From assembly GCF_025655475.1 (NCBI RefSeq), contig NZ_JAHTIK010000001.1, forward strand, positions 1,677,734 through 1,723,258: a stretch of 45,525 nt of DNA, written 5' to 3'. A program made the position numbers and the translations under genes. The DNA is from Kitasatospora sp. DSM 101779. Lineage in GTDB: Bacteria > Actinomycetota > Actinomycetes > Streptomycetales > Streptomycetaceae. This document shows positions 1 to 7,779 of this stretch, piece by piece (within the stretch, counting starts at the first letter, position 1; each line of letters starts with the position of its first letter). The notes beneath the pieces were generated by a model, which was not told the DNA's origin, ran no database searches, and was given only the letters and a program-made list of their open reading frames with translations.

Positions 1-187
1 CGGGGCTGCTCGCCGCGGGGCTCGGCCGGCCGCCCGCGCCGGCACCGGTGGCGGGCCACAGGGCAGGGGCGGCGATCCAGGTGAGCGCGAAGGCCGCGGC
101 GGCGCTGCCGGTGCCGACGGCGGCCAGTCGGCGGCGGGCGCCGGCGGTCATGGTGGCGCCGCCCGAAGGGCGTACGAGGTCTGTCAT
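1..187 (-). CDS. Partial secreted or membrane protein, N-terminus only
   Basis: Only the first 62 codons lie in the window; the gene runs off the left edge. The ATG at 187 shares one base with the TGA of the upstream kinase gene (TGATG), so the two are very likely translationally coupled. A second ATG twelve codons on is a possible alternative start. The N-terminus has an RRR cluster followed by a stretch rich in Ala, Val, Leu and Phe, as in a signal peptide or membrane anchor. The visible remainder is Ala/Pro/Gly-rich and shows no recognisable domain. Its position suggests an envelope protein co-expressed with the kinase. Function unknown. Confidence 0.6.
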   Translation of the reverse strand, partial: MTDLVRPSGGATMTAGARRRLAAVGTGSAAAAFALTWIAAPALWPATGAGAGGRPSPAASSP

Positions 188-1770
188 CAACCGATCCTGA
201 ATCCGCCGCAGGTGCTGGAGACGAGCGATCCGTCCGGCCGGACCTTGTAGTACACCACCGTCCAGTCGCCCTTCCGGTCGAGGGCGGCCGCACCGGGGAA
301 GTCCTCCGGGTACGCGGCGAAGCTCTCGGGGGGCATACCGCCGTCCGGCCGGCCGACCTTCAGGACCTTGCTGAGCTGGGCCGCCGGGTGCTCGTGGGCG
401 GCCGACTGCGCCGGGGTGCGGATCTCGACGACGGTGTACTCGGGCCGGCCGTCCTCGCTCTGCCGGAGCGAGCCGAAGAGCCGTTTGCGGTTCTCGTCCG
501 GCCCGCGGGGGAACGTCCAGTCGCCGGTGTAGGGCCCGTCGATCGGGGTGCCGTCGCCGGTGGCAGGGTGGTTGCAACGGTCGCTCGCGGAGGAGTACGC
601 GAGGTCGCGGTCGGCGACGGGGATGCGTTCCGGGGCGACCGGGCCGGGGCGGCCGTCGGCGCCGGTCAGGGGCGTGGTGGAACCTGTCGCGGATTGCGCG
701 GGCTTCGGCGAGGTCGTGGCGGCCGAGGTGGCGGCCGAGGTGGCGGCGGCGCCGGGTGCGGCGGGCGGCAGCCGTCCGGCGGCCAGCGAGAGGACGAGCG
801 CGAGGGCGGCGCCGAGGACGGCCGAGGTGCCGCCGACGGCCGAGGTCAGCCGGCCGGGCGGGCGGACGTGCACGGTGCCGGGCACGCCCGCCGGGGCGCC
901 GTCCGGCGCGGTCGTGCCGGCGCCGCCGGTCAGCTCCCGGTAGACCGGGTCGTCGACCAGCGAGCCGTCGACGTTCAGGTCGCGGACGATGTCCGCGGCG
1001 GTGGGCCGGTCGGCCGGCTCGCGCGCGGCGCAGCGCCGCAACAGGGCGGCGAACTCCGGTTCCACGCCGTCCAGGTCGAGTCCGCCGGCGACCGCCTGGT
1101 AGATCAGCGCGGGTGCGCCGTTCCCGGCGAACGGGGGACGGCGGGTCGCGGCGAACGCGGCCGTGCCGGCGAGCGCGAAGACGTCGGCGGGCGGACCGCC
1201 GCGCTCGCGGCCGGAGAGCACCTCGGGGGCGAGGTAGCCGAGCGTGCCCGCGATCCGCTGCGGGTCGCCCGTCGCGGTGTGGGCCGGGCTGCGGGCGATG
1301 CCGAAGTCGATCAGCCGGGGGCCGTCGGCGGCGAGGATGACGTTGGAGGGCTTCAGGTCCCGGTGCAGGACGCCCTGGCGGTGCGCGTCGGCGACCGCCT
1401 CGGCGAGGGCGGCGAGCAGCCGCCGGCAGGTCGCGGCCGGCAGCGGGCGTCCGTACGCGGCGACCGCGGCGGCCAGGGTGGGGCCGGCCAGGTACTCGGT
1501 GGCGAGCCAGTACGGGGCGTGCTCCGTCTCGGCGTCGACCAGGGCGGCGGAGAAGGCGCTGCGCATCCCGCGGACGACGGCGACCTCGCGGCGGAACCGG
1601 GGCAGCGCCTCCGGGTCGTCCTGCAGGTCCGGGTGGACGATCTTCACTGCCACCTGGCGGCCGCCGGGCGACCTCGCCAGGAAGACCTCGCCCATGCCGC
1701 CGGCGCCGAGCGGGCGCAGCACCTCGTACCGGCCGATCCGGCGGGATTCTCCCCCGCGGAGCTCCTGCAT
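187..1770 (-). CDS. Receptor-type serine/threonine protein kinase
   Basis: A 527-residue Hanks-type (PknB-like) kinase that phosphorylates proteins on Ser/Thr at the membrane. The kinase domain covers about residues 14-270: glycine loop LGAGGMGEVF (21-30), ATP-binding Lys43 in VAVK, catalytic HRDLKPSN with Asp138, and DFG with Asp155. A Pro/Ala-rich linker leads to one hydrophobic segment near 311-332. The outer domain of roughly 190 residues has a Cys near its start (DRCNHP) and one near the C-terminus (STCGG), likely a disulfide-bonded sensor. No PASTA repeats are seen. The ATG at 1770 was chosen because the conserved kinase fold starts just after it; the frame stays open upstream but looks non-coding. 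It is divergent from the GNAT gene at 1940 and overlaps the next gene by one base. The ligand is unknown. Confidence 0.93.
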   Translation of the reverse strand: MQELRGGESRRIGRYEVLRPLGAGGMGEVFLARSPGGRQVAVKIVHPDLQDDPEALPRFRREVAVVRGMRSAFSAALVDAETEHAPYWLATEYLAGPTLAAAVAAYGRPLPAATCRRLLAALAEAVADAHRQGVLHRDLKPSNVILAADGPRLIDFGIARSPAHTATGDPQRIAGTLGYLAPEVLSGRERGGPPADVFALAGTAAFAATRRPPFAGNGAPALIYQAVAGGLDLDGVEPEFAALLRRCAAREPADRPTAADIVRDLNVDGSLVDDPVYRELTGGAGTTAPDGAPAGVPGTVHVRPPGRLTSAVGGTSAVLGAALALVLSLAAGRLPPAAPGAAATSAATSAATTSPKPAQSATGSTTPLTGADGRPGPVAPERIPVADRDLAYSSASDRCNHPATGDGTPIDGPYTGDWTFPRGPDENRKRLFGSLRQSEDGRPEYTVVEIRTPAQSAAHEHPAAQLSKVLKVGRPDGGMPPESFAAYPEDFPGAAALDRKGDWTVVYYKVRPDGSLVSSTCGGFRIG

Positions 1771-1939
1771 GGCCCGGCGGCCCCCAACCGTTGTCGTCCT
1801 GCGCTGCCCCTGGTCGGCCGCGCGGGCGGCCGGGCGACAGTATGCCGTCGGGGGGTGACGTGTGGTGGCTGCTCCGGACAAGTCGTGCCGGATCCGCCGA
1901 CGGGCCGTCACCCCGGGCGCGGGCCGGTACCGTGCCTGC

Positions 1940-2545
1940 ATGCAGACCAGGCCGACCCTGCCCGGCGCCGCCGTCCTCCTGCGCCCGGCGACCCCCGCCG
2001 ACGTACCCGCGCTGGCCGGGATCCGGGCCACGCCCGAGGTGCGGGCCCGCTGGCGGGGCGGGCCCGACATGGTCGCCGAGGTGCGGTCGGACCTCGCCGA
2101 CGAGCGGACGCCGGTGCTGGCCGTGGAGTACCGCGGGCAGGTGGTCGGCGCGATCCAGTGGCACGAGGAGGACGAGCCGGACTACCGGCACGCCGGCATC
2201 GACGTCTACCTCGACCCCGCGGTGCACGGCCGCGGTCTCGGGACGGACGCCGTACGCACCCTCGCCACCTACCTCGTCACGGAACTGGGCCACCACCGGC
2301 TGGTGATCGACCCGGCCGCCGACAACACCCCCGCCATCGCCTGCTACCGCAAGGTCGGCTTCCGCCCGGTCGGGGTGATGCGGCAGTACGAACGCGGGGC
2401 CGACGGCACCTGGCACGACGGCCTGCTGATGGACCTGCTGGCGGAGGAACTCGCCCCGACCGACCGGCCGTCGTCGGGGCGGCGGCGCACCGCGGCGCGG
2501 GCCGCCCTGCGGCGGCTCAGACTCCGGCGGCGCACCCGGGGCTGA
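1940..2545 (+). CDS. GNAT acetyltransferase, aminoglycoside 6'-acetyltransferase-like
   Basis: A 201-residue GNAT protein that should transfer acetyl from acetyl-CoA to an amine. The N-terminal LLRPATPADVPAL strand-helix and the acetyl-CoA loop GRGLGTDAVRTLA are clear, as is the late motif PAADNTPAIACYRKVGF. The run of acidic residues (WHEEDEPDYRHAGIDVYLDP) and the C-terminal WHDGLLMDL resemble AAC(6') drug-modifying enzymes, but that substrate is an inference. TACCGT at 1928-1933 lies six bases before the ATG, so this start fits a leaderless mRNA; no Shine-Dalgarno is present. The last 25 residues are Arg/Ala-rich and less conserved-looking. It converges on the MocR gene. Confidence 0.85.
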   Translation: MQTRPTLPGAAVLLRPATPADVPALAGIRATPEVRARWRGGPDMVAEVRSDLADERTPVLAVEYRGQVVGAIQWHEEDEPDYRHAGIDVYLDPAVHGRGLGTDAVRTLATYLVTELGHHRLVIDPAADNTPAIACYRKVGFRPVGVMRQYERGADGTWHDGLLMDLLAEELAPTDRPSSGRRRTAARAALRRLRLRRRTRG

Positions 2546-2613
2546 GCGCGCGGGGCCGACAACGCGGACGTCTTCAAAGGTTGCGGCAGCCCCAAGAAGG
2601 GGCGCGTGGGGCA

Positions 2614-2636
2614 CCTCCCGGCCGAGGGCTGGGAGG
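2614..2636. terminator. Stem-loop between convergent genes
   Basis: Arms CCTCCCGGCC (2614-2623) and GGCTGGGAGG (2627-2636) pair over ten positions with one G-T wobble and a three-base loop. No U-tract follows. It sits between the 3' ends of the GNAT and MocR genes. The flanks (GGGGCGCG before, GAACTGCGC after) resemble the two ends of the larger inverted-repeat arm at 22512-22533, as if the same element were split by this hairpin. Confidence 0.6.
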
Positions 2637-2815
2637 AGAACTGCGCACATTCAGGTGTGGGCCGCCGTGCGGGCTGCGGCTTGGCCCGTGCCGTCGAAGC
2701 ACCGGTCCGGGCTGCACGGTTCCCCGCGCCGCGCCCCAGATCGGCTGCCCGGCTGCCCGTTGACGACAGCTCCCGGGTCGCTGCGGGCCGGGGGCGTGGC
2801 CGCACGGGCCCGCGG

Positions 2816-4198
2816 TCAGGAGCGGGCCTCGGCGACGGCCTCGGCCAGGAGCTGCGCGGCCCGGGCGAGCCGGCGCTCCGGCAGTGCGGCGTAACCGAGG
2901 ACGAGGGCGGGCGGGCCGGGGGCGGTGAGGCGGGTCGGGGCGACCGGTTCGACCCGGACGCCGCGGGTGGCGGCGGCCTCGGCCACGCGCCGTTCGGCGC
3001 AGCCCGGCGGCAGGTCGAGGTACAGGTGCAGGCCGGCGGCCACGCCCCGGACGGCGGCGTCCGGCAGGTGCCGGGCGAGGGCCCCGGCCAGGGCGTCGCG
3101 GCGGGCGCGGTAGCGGGCGCGGACCGCCCGCAGGTGCCGGTCGTGGCCGCCGTCGGCGAGCAGGCGGGCGAAGGCCAGCTGGTCGAGGGCGGAGCAGCCC
3201 AGGTCGCTGTACTGCTTGTCGGTGCGGAACTCCTCGACCATCGGCTCCGGCAGCACGGCCCAGCCCAGGCGCAGTCCCGGTGCCAGCGACTTGCTGAGCG
3301 AGCCGAGGTGGACGACCAGGTCGGGGGCGAGCCCCTGCAGGCAGCCGACGGGCTCGCGGTCGTAGCGGAACTCGGCGTCGTAGTCGTCCTCGACGACCAC
3401 GCCGCCGGCGCGGCGGGCCCAGGCGATCAGGGTGGCCCGGCGTTCGGGGGCGAGCACCACGCCGGTCGGGTACTGGTGGGCCGGGGTGACGAGGACGGCG
3501 CGGACGCCTGTCCGGGCGAGCGCGTCGACGTCCAGGCCGTGCGCGTCGACGGGGACGCCGACCGGTTCGAGGCAGTGGGCGCGCAGCAGGCCGAAGGTGC
3601 CCGGCGAGCCCGGGTCCTCGACGGCGATGGCGCGGTGGCCGTGGCGGACGAGCTGACGGGCCGCCAGGGCGAGCCCCTGGGCGACGCCGCCGACCACGGT
3701 GAGGCGTCCGGGGTCGGCCACGGCGGCCCGTACCCGGCCGAGGTGGGCGGCGAGTTCGGTGCGCAGCACGGGGTGGCCGGCGGGGTCGCCGTAGCCGAGG
3801 GCGGTGTGTTCGGCGGAGGCGAGGGCGCGGCGCAGCGCGGCCTGCCAGGCTGCCCGGGGGAAGAGCGAGAGGTCGGGGGTGCCGGGCTTCAGGTCGTACC
3901 GGACGGCGGGGGCGGCCGGGCCTGCTGGCGGTGCGGGCGGCGGCGGGGCGATGCCGTCGGCGACCCGGGTGCCCGCCCCGGGCCTGCTCACCAGGTAGCC
4001 CTCGGCGACGAGTTGGGCGTAGGCCTCGACCACGGTGCCGCGGGCCACTCCGAGGTCGCGGGCGAGGGTGCGGGTGGCGGGCAGTCGGCCGCCGGCGGGC
4101 GGGCGGCCCTGGCGAACGGCCTCGCGCAGGGCTGCGGTGAGCCGGGCGGTGAGGCCGCTGCCCTGGGACGGGTCGAGCAGCAGCAGGAGTTCGGTCAC
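2816..4198 (-). CDS. MocR-type regulator (GntR winged helix fused to aminotransferase fold)
   Basis: A 460-residue PLP-dependent transcription factor of the MocR/PdxR group. Residues 1-80 are a GntR winged helix (GGRLPATRTLARDLGVARGTV). Residues about 100-460 are a fold-type I aminotransferase domain with HQYPTG, the EDDYDAEFRYD motif, and PLP Lys303 in SLSKSLAPG. Such proteins sense an amino acid, amine or vitamin B6 rather than catalyse. The start is GTG at 4198 with GGAGGTG a few bases upstream; a nearby ATG is out of frame. It is divergent from the EamA exporter at 4312, and the 113-bp gap holds paired repeats (4243-4275) that look like its operator. The likely role is effector-dependent control of the exporter. 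Confidence 0.92.
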   Translation of the reverse strand: MTELLLLLDPSQGSGLTARLTAALREAVRQGRPPAGGRLPATRTLARDLGVARGTVVEAYAQLVAEGYLVSRPGAGTRVADGIAPPPPAPPAGPAAPAVRYDLKPGTPDLSLFPRAAWQAALRRALASAEHTALGYGDPAGHPVLRTELAAHLGRVRAAVADPGRLTVVGGVAQGLALAARQLVRHGHRAIAVEDPGSPGTFGLLRAHCLEPVGVPVDAHGLDVDALARTGVRAVLVTPAHQYPTGVVLAPERRATLIAWARRAGGVVVEDDYDAEFRYDREPVGCLQGLAPDLVVHLGSLSKSLAPGLRLGWAVLPEPMVEEFRTDKQYSDLGCSALDQLAFARLLADGGHDRHLRAVRARYRARRDALAGALARHLPDAAVRGVAAGLHLYLDLPPGCAERRVAEAAATRGVRVEPVAPTRLTAPGPPALVLGYAALPERRLARAAQLLAEAVAEARS

Positions 4199-4242
4199 CG
4201 GGGCACCTCCATGCCGCGAGGGTACCCGGGCCGGGTGCCGTG

Positions 4243-4275
4243 AAGTGGTCCACGGACGGGGTGCTCAAGTGGACC
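4243..4275. promoter_or_regulatory. Paired AAGTGG repeats, probable MocR operator
   Basis: AAGTGGTCC (4243-4251) and AAGTGGACC (4267-4275) are direct repeats 24 bp apart, just over two helical turns. The first also contains the small palindrome GTGG-T-CCAC. Direct repeats in the divergent intergenic region are the usual target layout of MocR regulators such as GabR and PdxR. A -10-like TAGCGT for the exporter follows at 4299-4304. Confidence 0.65.
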
Positions 4276-4311
4276 TGGGCGGCGGACCACCCGCCTCCTA
4301 GCGTGGCGGTC

Positions 4312-5289
4312 ATGCCTCTCTCCCCCACCGCCTCCGGCGGCCTGCGCGGCGCGGCCGCGATGACGATGCTCGGCTGTTCGACCGGTGTGAGCGCGGCCTT
4401 CGCCGGTTACCCGCTGCTGGGCGGCCAGGCGCTGCGCTACCTGCTGGCGGCCGGTCTGCTGGTGCCCCTCGCGCTGCGGGCGGCGCCCGGTGCACTGCGG
4501 CCCACGGTGCGCGAGTGGGGGCGGCTGGCGCTGCTGGCGGCGACCGGACTGGTCGGCTTCAACGTGCTGCTGGTGCAGGCGCTGCGGCACTCGGGGCCGG
4601 CCGCGGTGGGCAGTGTGGTCGGGGCCGCGCCGCTGCTGATGGCGGTGCTCGGGCCGCTGCTCGCCGGACGCCGGCCGGGCCGGCGGGCGGTGGTGGCGGC
4701 GGGGGTGGTGGCGGCCGGGGCGGCGACCGCGCAGGGGTTCGGCGCGGGGGATGCGGTCGGCACGGTCCTCGCGCTGGGCACCCTCGGGTGCGAGGTGGGG
4801 TTCTCGCTGCTGGCGGTACCGCTGCTGCCGCGGCTGGGGCCGGTCGGGGTGTCGGCGTGGGTGACGGTGCTGGCGGTGCCGATGTTCGCCGGGGCGGCGG
4901 CGCTGCTGGACGGGCGGGCTGCCCTGCGGGTGCCGGACGGTTCGGAGCTGGCCGCGCTGCTCTACCTGGCGGTGCTGATGACCTGTGTGGCCTTCCTGCT
5001 CTGGTACCGGGCACTGGAGCTGCTCGGTCCGGAGCGGGCGGGGCTGTTCGCGGGCCTGGTGCCGATCACCGCCGCACTCTCCGGGGCCGCGCTCGGCGAG
5101 GGGGTGCCGCGGGCCGGCGAGCTGTCGGGGGCGGTGCTGGTCGGTGTCGGGGTCTTCCTCGGCCTGCGCGGGCGGCGGCCCGAGCCGGCCGGGCGCTCCG
5201 TACCGCCCTCCGTGGGGACCGGGCGGACGGGGGACGACGGACACGCGGCGGTCGGGGCCGCAGCGGCAGGTGAGCCCGTGGCGCGGTGA
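4312..5289 (+). CDS. EamA/DMT-family exporter
   Basis: A 325-residue inner-membrane protein with about ten hydrophobic segments arranged as two similar five-helix halves, the drug/metabolite transporter layout. The first half contains GGQALRYLLAAGLLVPL and the second ends near GVFLGLRGRR, followed by a polar tail. Family members export amino acids, purines or toxic metabolites; the substrate here is unknown. The ATG at 4312 lies seven bases after TAGCGT, fitting a leaderless transcript. The divergent MocR gene and the repeats between them point to regulator-controlled export of an amino-acid- or B6-like compound. Confidence 0.88.
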   Translation: MPLSPTASGGLRGAAAMTMLGCSTGVSAAFAGYPLLGGQALRYLLAAGLLVPLALRAAPGALRPTVREWGRLALLAATGLVGFNVLLVQALRHSGPAAVGSVVGAAPLLMAVLGPLLAGRRPGRRAVVAAGVVAAGAATAQGFGAGDAVGTVLALGTLGCEVGFSLLAVPLLPRLGPVGVSAWVTVLAVPMFAGAAALLDGRAALRVPDGSELAALLYLAVLMTCVAFLLWYRALELLGPERAGLFAGLVPITAALSGAALGEGVPRAGELSGAVLVGVGVFLGLRGRRPEPAGRSVPPSVGTGRTGDDGHAAVGAAAAGEPVAR

Positions 5290-5381
5290 GGACGGCCTCG
5301 GCACGGCACGGCGGCGGGAACCCGGTCGGGTACGGCGGAAACCGGGTGCGGCGCGGCCCGACGGCGGGTCAGAATGCCGGA

Positions 5382-6035
5382 ATGCTCACCGACCACTGGC
5401 CTCTGCTGGGGCTGCGACTGCGCACCGGCCGACTCGAACTGCGGCTGCCCTCCGACGAGGAGCTCGCCGAACTGGGCGACGTGGCCGCCGCCGGCCTCCA
5501 CGAACCCGACCGGATGCCGTTCCTGAGCGCCTGGACGGACGTGCCCCCGGCGCAGCGCGCCCGGGCCGTGGTGCAGCAGCACTGGCTGCGGCGCGGCACC
5601 TGGTCGCCGGAGCACTGGGCGCTGACGCTGGTGGTGTTCGCCGGGGGCCGGCCGATCGGGGTGCAGGCCCTGAGCGCCGAGGAGTTCGCCGTCACCCGCG
5701 AGGTGCGCACCGGGTCCTGGCTCGGCCTGGCCCACCAGGGCCGCGGCTTCGGCCGGGAGATGCGGTCGGCCGTACTGCACCTGGCCTTCGCGGGGCTGGG
5801 CGCGGAGGAGGCGACCTCGGCCGCGTTCACCGACAACCCGGCCTCGCTGGCGGTGTCGGCCCGGCTGGGCTACCGGCCGGACGGCGTCCAGCGGGACAAC
5901 GTGCAGGGCCGGCCACGGGTCACGCAGCGACTGCGGCTGAGCCGCGCCGACTGGGAGCGGACGGACCGCCCGGCGGTCGAGCTGACCGGGCTCGGGCCCT
6001 GCCTGCCGGACTTCGGCCTCGCCCCGCAGGAGTGA
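5382..6035 (+). CDS. GNAT acetyltransferase, RimJ/RimL-like
   Basis: A 217-residue member of the RimJ/RimL branch of the GNAT superfamily. The N-terminal LRTGRLELRLPSDEELAEL is the typical first strand. The central GSWLGLAHQGRGFGREMRSAVLHLAF supplies the acetyl-CoA pyrophosphate loop, and AAFTDNPASLAVSARLGY is the usual late motif. Members acetylate protein N-termini or small molecules; the substrate cannot be told. The ATG at 5382 is six bases after CAGAAT (5370-5375), so the mRNA may be leaderless. It follows the EamA gene by 92 bp and may be separately transcribed. Confidence 0.85.
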   Translation: MLTDHWPLLGLRLRTGRLELRLPSDEELAELGDVAAAGLHEPDRMPFLSAWTDVPPAQRARAVVQQHWLRRGTWSPEHWALTLVVFAGGRPIGVQALSAEEFAVTREVRTGSWLGLAHQGRGFGREMRSAVLHLAFAGLGAEEATSAAFTDNPASLAVSARLGYRPDGVQRDNVQGRPRVTQRLRLSRADWERTDRPAVELTGLGPCLPDFGLAPQE

Positions 6036-6095
6036 ACGGACGGCGAGCGTCCCGTTGTCGAACCGAACAGCAACCACGGAGATGGTGAACCCGGC

Positions 6096-6959
6096 ATGCT
6101 GAGCCCCGATCTCGTCGACCGGTACCTGCGGCGCCTCGGCCTGCCGCGCCCGGCCGCACCGACCGCCGCCGCCCTGGCGGCCCTGCACCGCGCCCATGTC
6201 GAGCGGGTGCCGTACGAGGACCTGGAGATCCAGCTGGGCCGTCCGACGACGGTCGATCCGGTCGAGTCCGCGGAGCGGATCGTGCGCGGCCGCGGCGGCT
6301 ACTGCTTCCACCTCAACGGCGCCTTCTCGGCCCTGTTGCAGGCGCTGGGCTTCGACGCCACCCGGCACGTGGCCGGGGTGCAGCGGCAGGTCGACCCGGA
6401 GCCGGTCGGCGCGGCCGGGAACCACATGGCGCTCACCGTCCGCACCGCGGAGGGGGCCTGGCTGGTGGACGTCGGCCTCGGCGACGGACTGCACGAGCCG
6501 CTGCCGCTGCGGGCCGGCACGCACCGGCAGGGCGCGCTGCGCTTCGGCCTGGCGCCGTCCGCCGCGGTGCCGGGCGGCTGGCGGCTGGAGCACGACCCGC
6601 AGGGCTCGTTCCGGGGCATGGAGTTCTCGCCGGAGCCCGCCGGGCCGGAGGACTTCGTGCGCGAGCACACCCGGCTGTCGACCTCGCCGGAGTCCTCCTT
6701 CGTCCAGGTCTTCTGCGCGATGCTGCGCGGCGCCGACGGCTTCGAGGCGCTGCGCGGCTGTCTGCTGGTGCAGGTCGGCGCGGCGAGCCGGGAGACCCGC
6801 GAGATCACCGACGAGCAGGAGTGGTTCGCCCTGCTGACCGGGCACTTCGGGCTGGACCTGTCCGACGTCCCCGCCGAGCGGCGGTCCGCGCTCTGGCAGC
6901 AGGTGCACGGCGTCCACCTGGCGTGGCGGGCGGCGGAGGCGGAGGCGGCCCGTGCATAG
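6096..6959 (+). CDS. nat: Arylamine N-acetyltransferase
   Basis: A 287-residue cytoplasmic enzyme transferring acetyl from acetyl-CoA to arylamines, hydrazines or related amines. The full Cys-His-Asp triad is present: Cys70 in RGGYCFHLN, His110 in NHMAL and Asp125 in WLVDVGLGD. Length and motif spacing match bacterial NATs; the His after Cys where Glu is common (YCFHLN rather than CxELN) is a small variation. The start ATG at 6096 has GGAGATGG upstream. Its last eight bases overlap the alpha/beta hydrolase gene, so the two are translated together. In actinobacteria some NATs act in lipid or antibiotic metabolism, for instance amide formation in ansamycins, but no such cluster is visible here. 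Confidence 0.93.
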   Translation: MLSPDLVDRYLRRLGLPRPAAPTAAALAALHRAHVERVPYEDLEIQLGRPTTVDPVESAERIVRGRGGYCFHLNGAFSALLQALGFDATRHVAGVQRQVDPEPVGAAGNHMALTVRTAEGAWLVDVGLGDGLHEPLPLRAGTHRQGALRFGLAPSAAVPGGWRLEHDPQGSFRGMEFSPEPAGPEDFVREHTRLSTSPESSFVQVFCAMLRGADGFEALRGCLLVQVGAASRETREITDEQEWFALLTGHFGLDLSDVPAERRSALWQQVHGVHLAWRAAEAEAARA

Positions 6960-7716
6960 TGCTCCCGTCACCCCGGCCGGCGACCGGATCCGCTGGGTCG
7001 AGCTGCCCGGCACCGGCCCGGCCCGGGTCTTCGTGCACGGCCTCGGTGCCTCCTCCCCCGCGTACTTCACCGAGGCGGCCCTGCATCCGCTGCTCGCCGG
7101 GCGCCGCTCGCTGCTGGTGGACCTGCTGGGCTTTGGTCTCAGCGACCGCCCGGAGGACTTCGGCTACACGCTGGAGGAGCACGCCGACGCGCTGGCCGCC
7201 GCTCTGCGCGCGGCCGGGGCGGGCGGCGTCGAGCTGGTCGGGCACTCCATGGGCGGCGCCGTCGCGATCGTGCTGGCGGCCCGCCACCCGGAGCTGGTGG
7301 CCAGGCTGGTGCTGGTGGACGCCAACCTCGACCCGGTGCCGGTGCCCGGTCCGCCCGGCGGCGGCAGCAGCGGCCTCGCCTCGTTCACCGAGGAGGAGTT
7401 CCTGGCCGGCGGCTGGCGGCAGGTCCGCGACGGCGTCGGCCCGCACTGGTGGTCGACGATGCGGCTGGCCGGGCGGACGGCCCTGCACCGCAGCGCCGTC
7501 CACCTGGTGCGCGCCACCGTGCCCACCATGCGCGAGCTGCTGCTCGGCCTGCCGCTGCCGCGGACCTTCCTCCACCCGGCGGCGGACGGCGCACCGGACG
7601 GGGCCGAGCGGCTGGCGGCGGCCGGGGTGCGGCTGGTCGCCGTCCCCGACTGCGGGCACAACATCATGCTCGACAATCCGGACGGCTTCGCCCGGGCCGT
7701 CGCCGCGGCGCACTGA
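6952..7716 (+). CDS. Alpha/beta hydrolase
   Basis: A 254-residue alpha/beta hydrolase. HGLGAS (29-34) gives the oxyanion region, the nucleophile elbow is GHSMGG with Ser99, and the general base is probably His236 in CGHNIM. The cap region (about 120-190) is short. There is no signal peptide, so it is cytoplasmic. The GTG start at 6952 lies inside the end of the NAT gene (8-bp overlap), which strongly suggests co-translation and a shared substrate pathway, for example acetylation and deacylation of the same amine or ester. The family is too broad to name a substrate. Confidence 0.88.
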   Translation: MHSAPVTPAGDRIRWVELPGTGPARVFVHGLGASSPAYFTEAALHPLLAGRRSLLVDLLGFGLSDRPEDFGYTLEEHADALAAALRAAGAGGVELVGHSMGGAVAIVLAARHPELVARLVLVDANLDPVPVPGPPGGGSSGLASFTEEEFLAGGWRQVRDGVGPHWWSTMRLAGRTALHRSAVHLVRATVPTMRELLLGLPLPRTFLHPAADGAPDGAERLAAAGVRLVAVPDCGHNIMLDNPDGFARAVAAAH

Positions 7717-7779
7717 CGGGGTGTCGGCCGGCCGTGCGGCCCCTGGCGCGTCCCGTCGGGGTCGTGCCAGGGTCGGGGC

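Noticed and set aside
1940..2545. A definite aminoglycoside-resistance gene
   Set aside because: The GNAT fold and AAC(6')-like motifs are visible, but substrate specificity cannot be read from sequence by eye, so only a family-level call is given.
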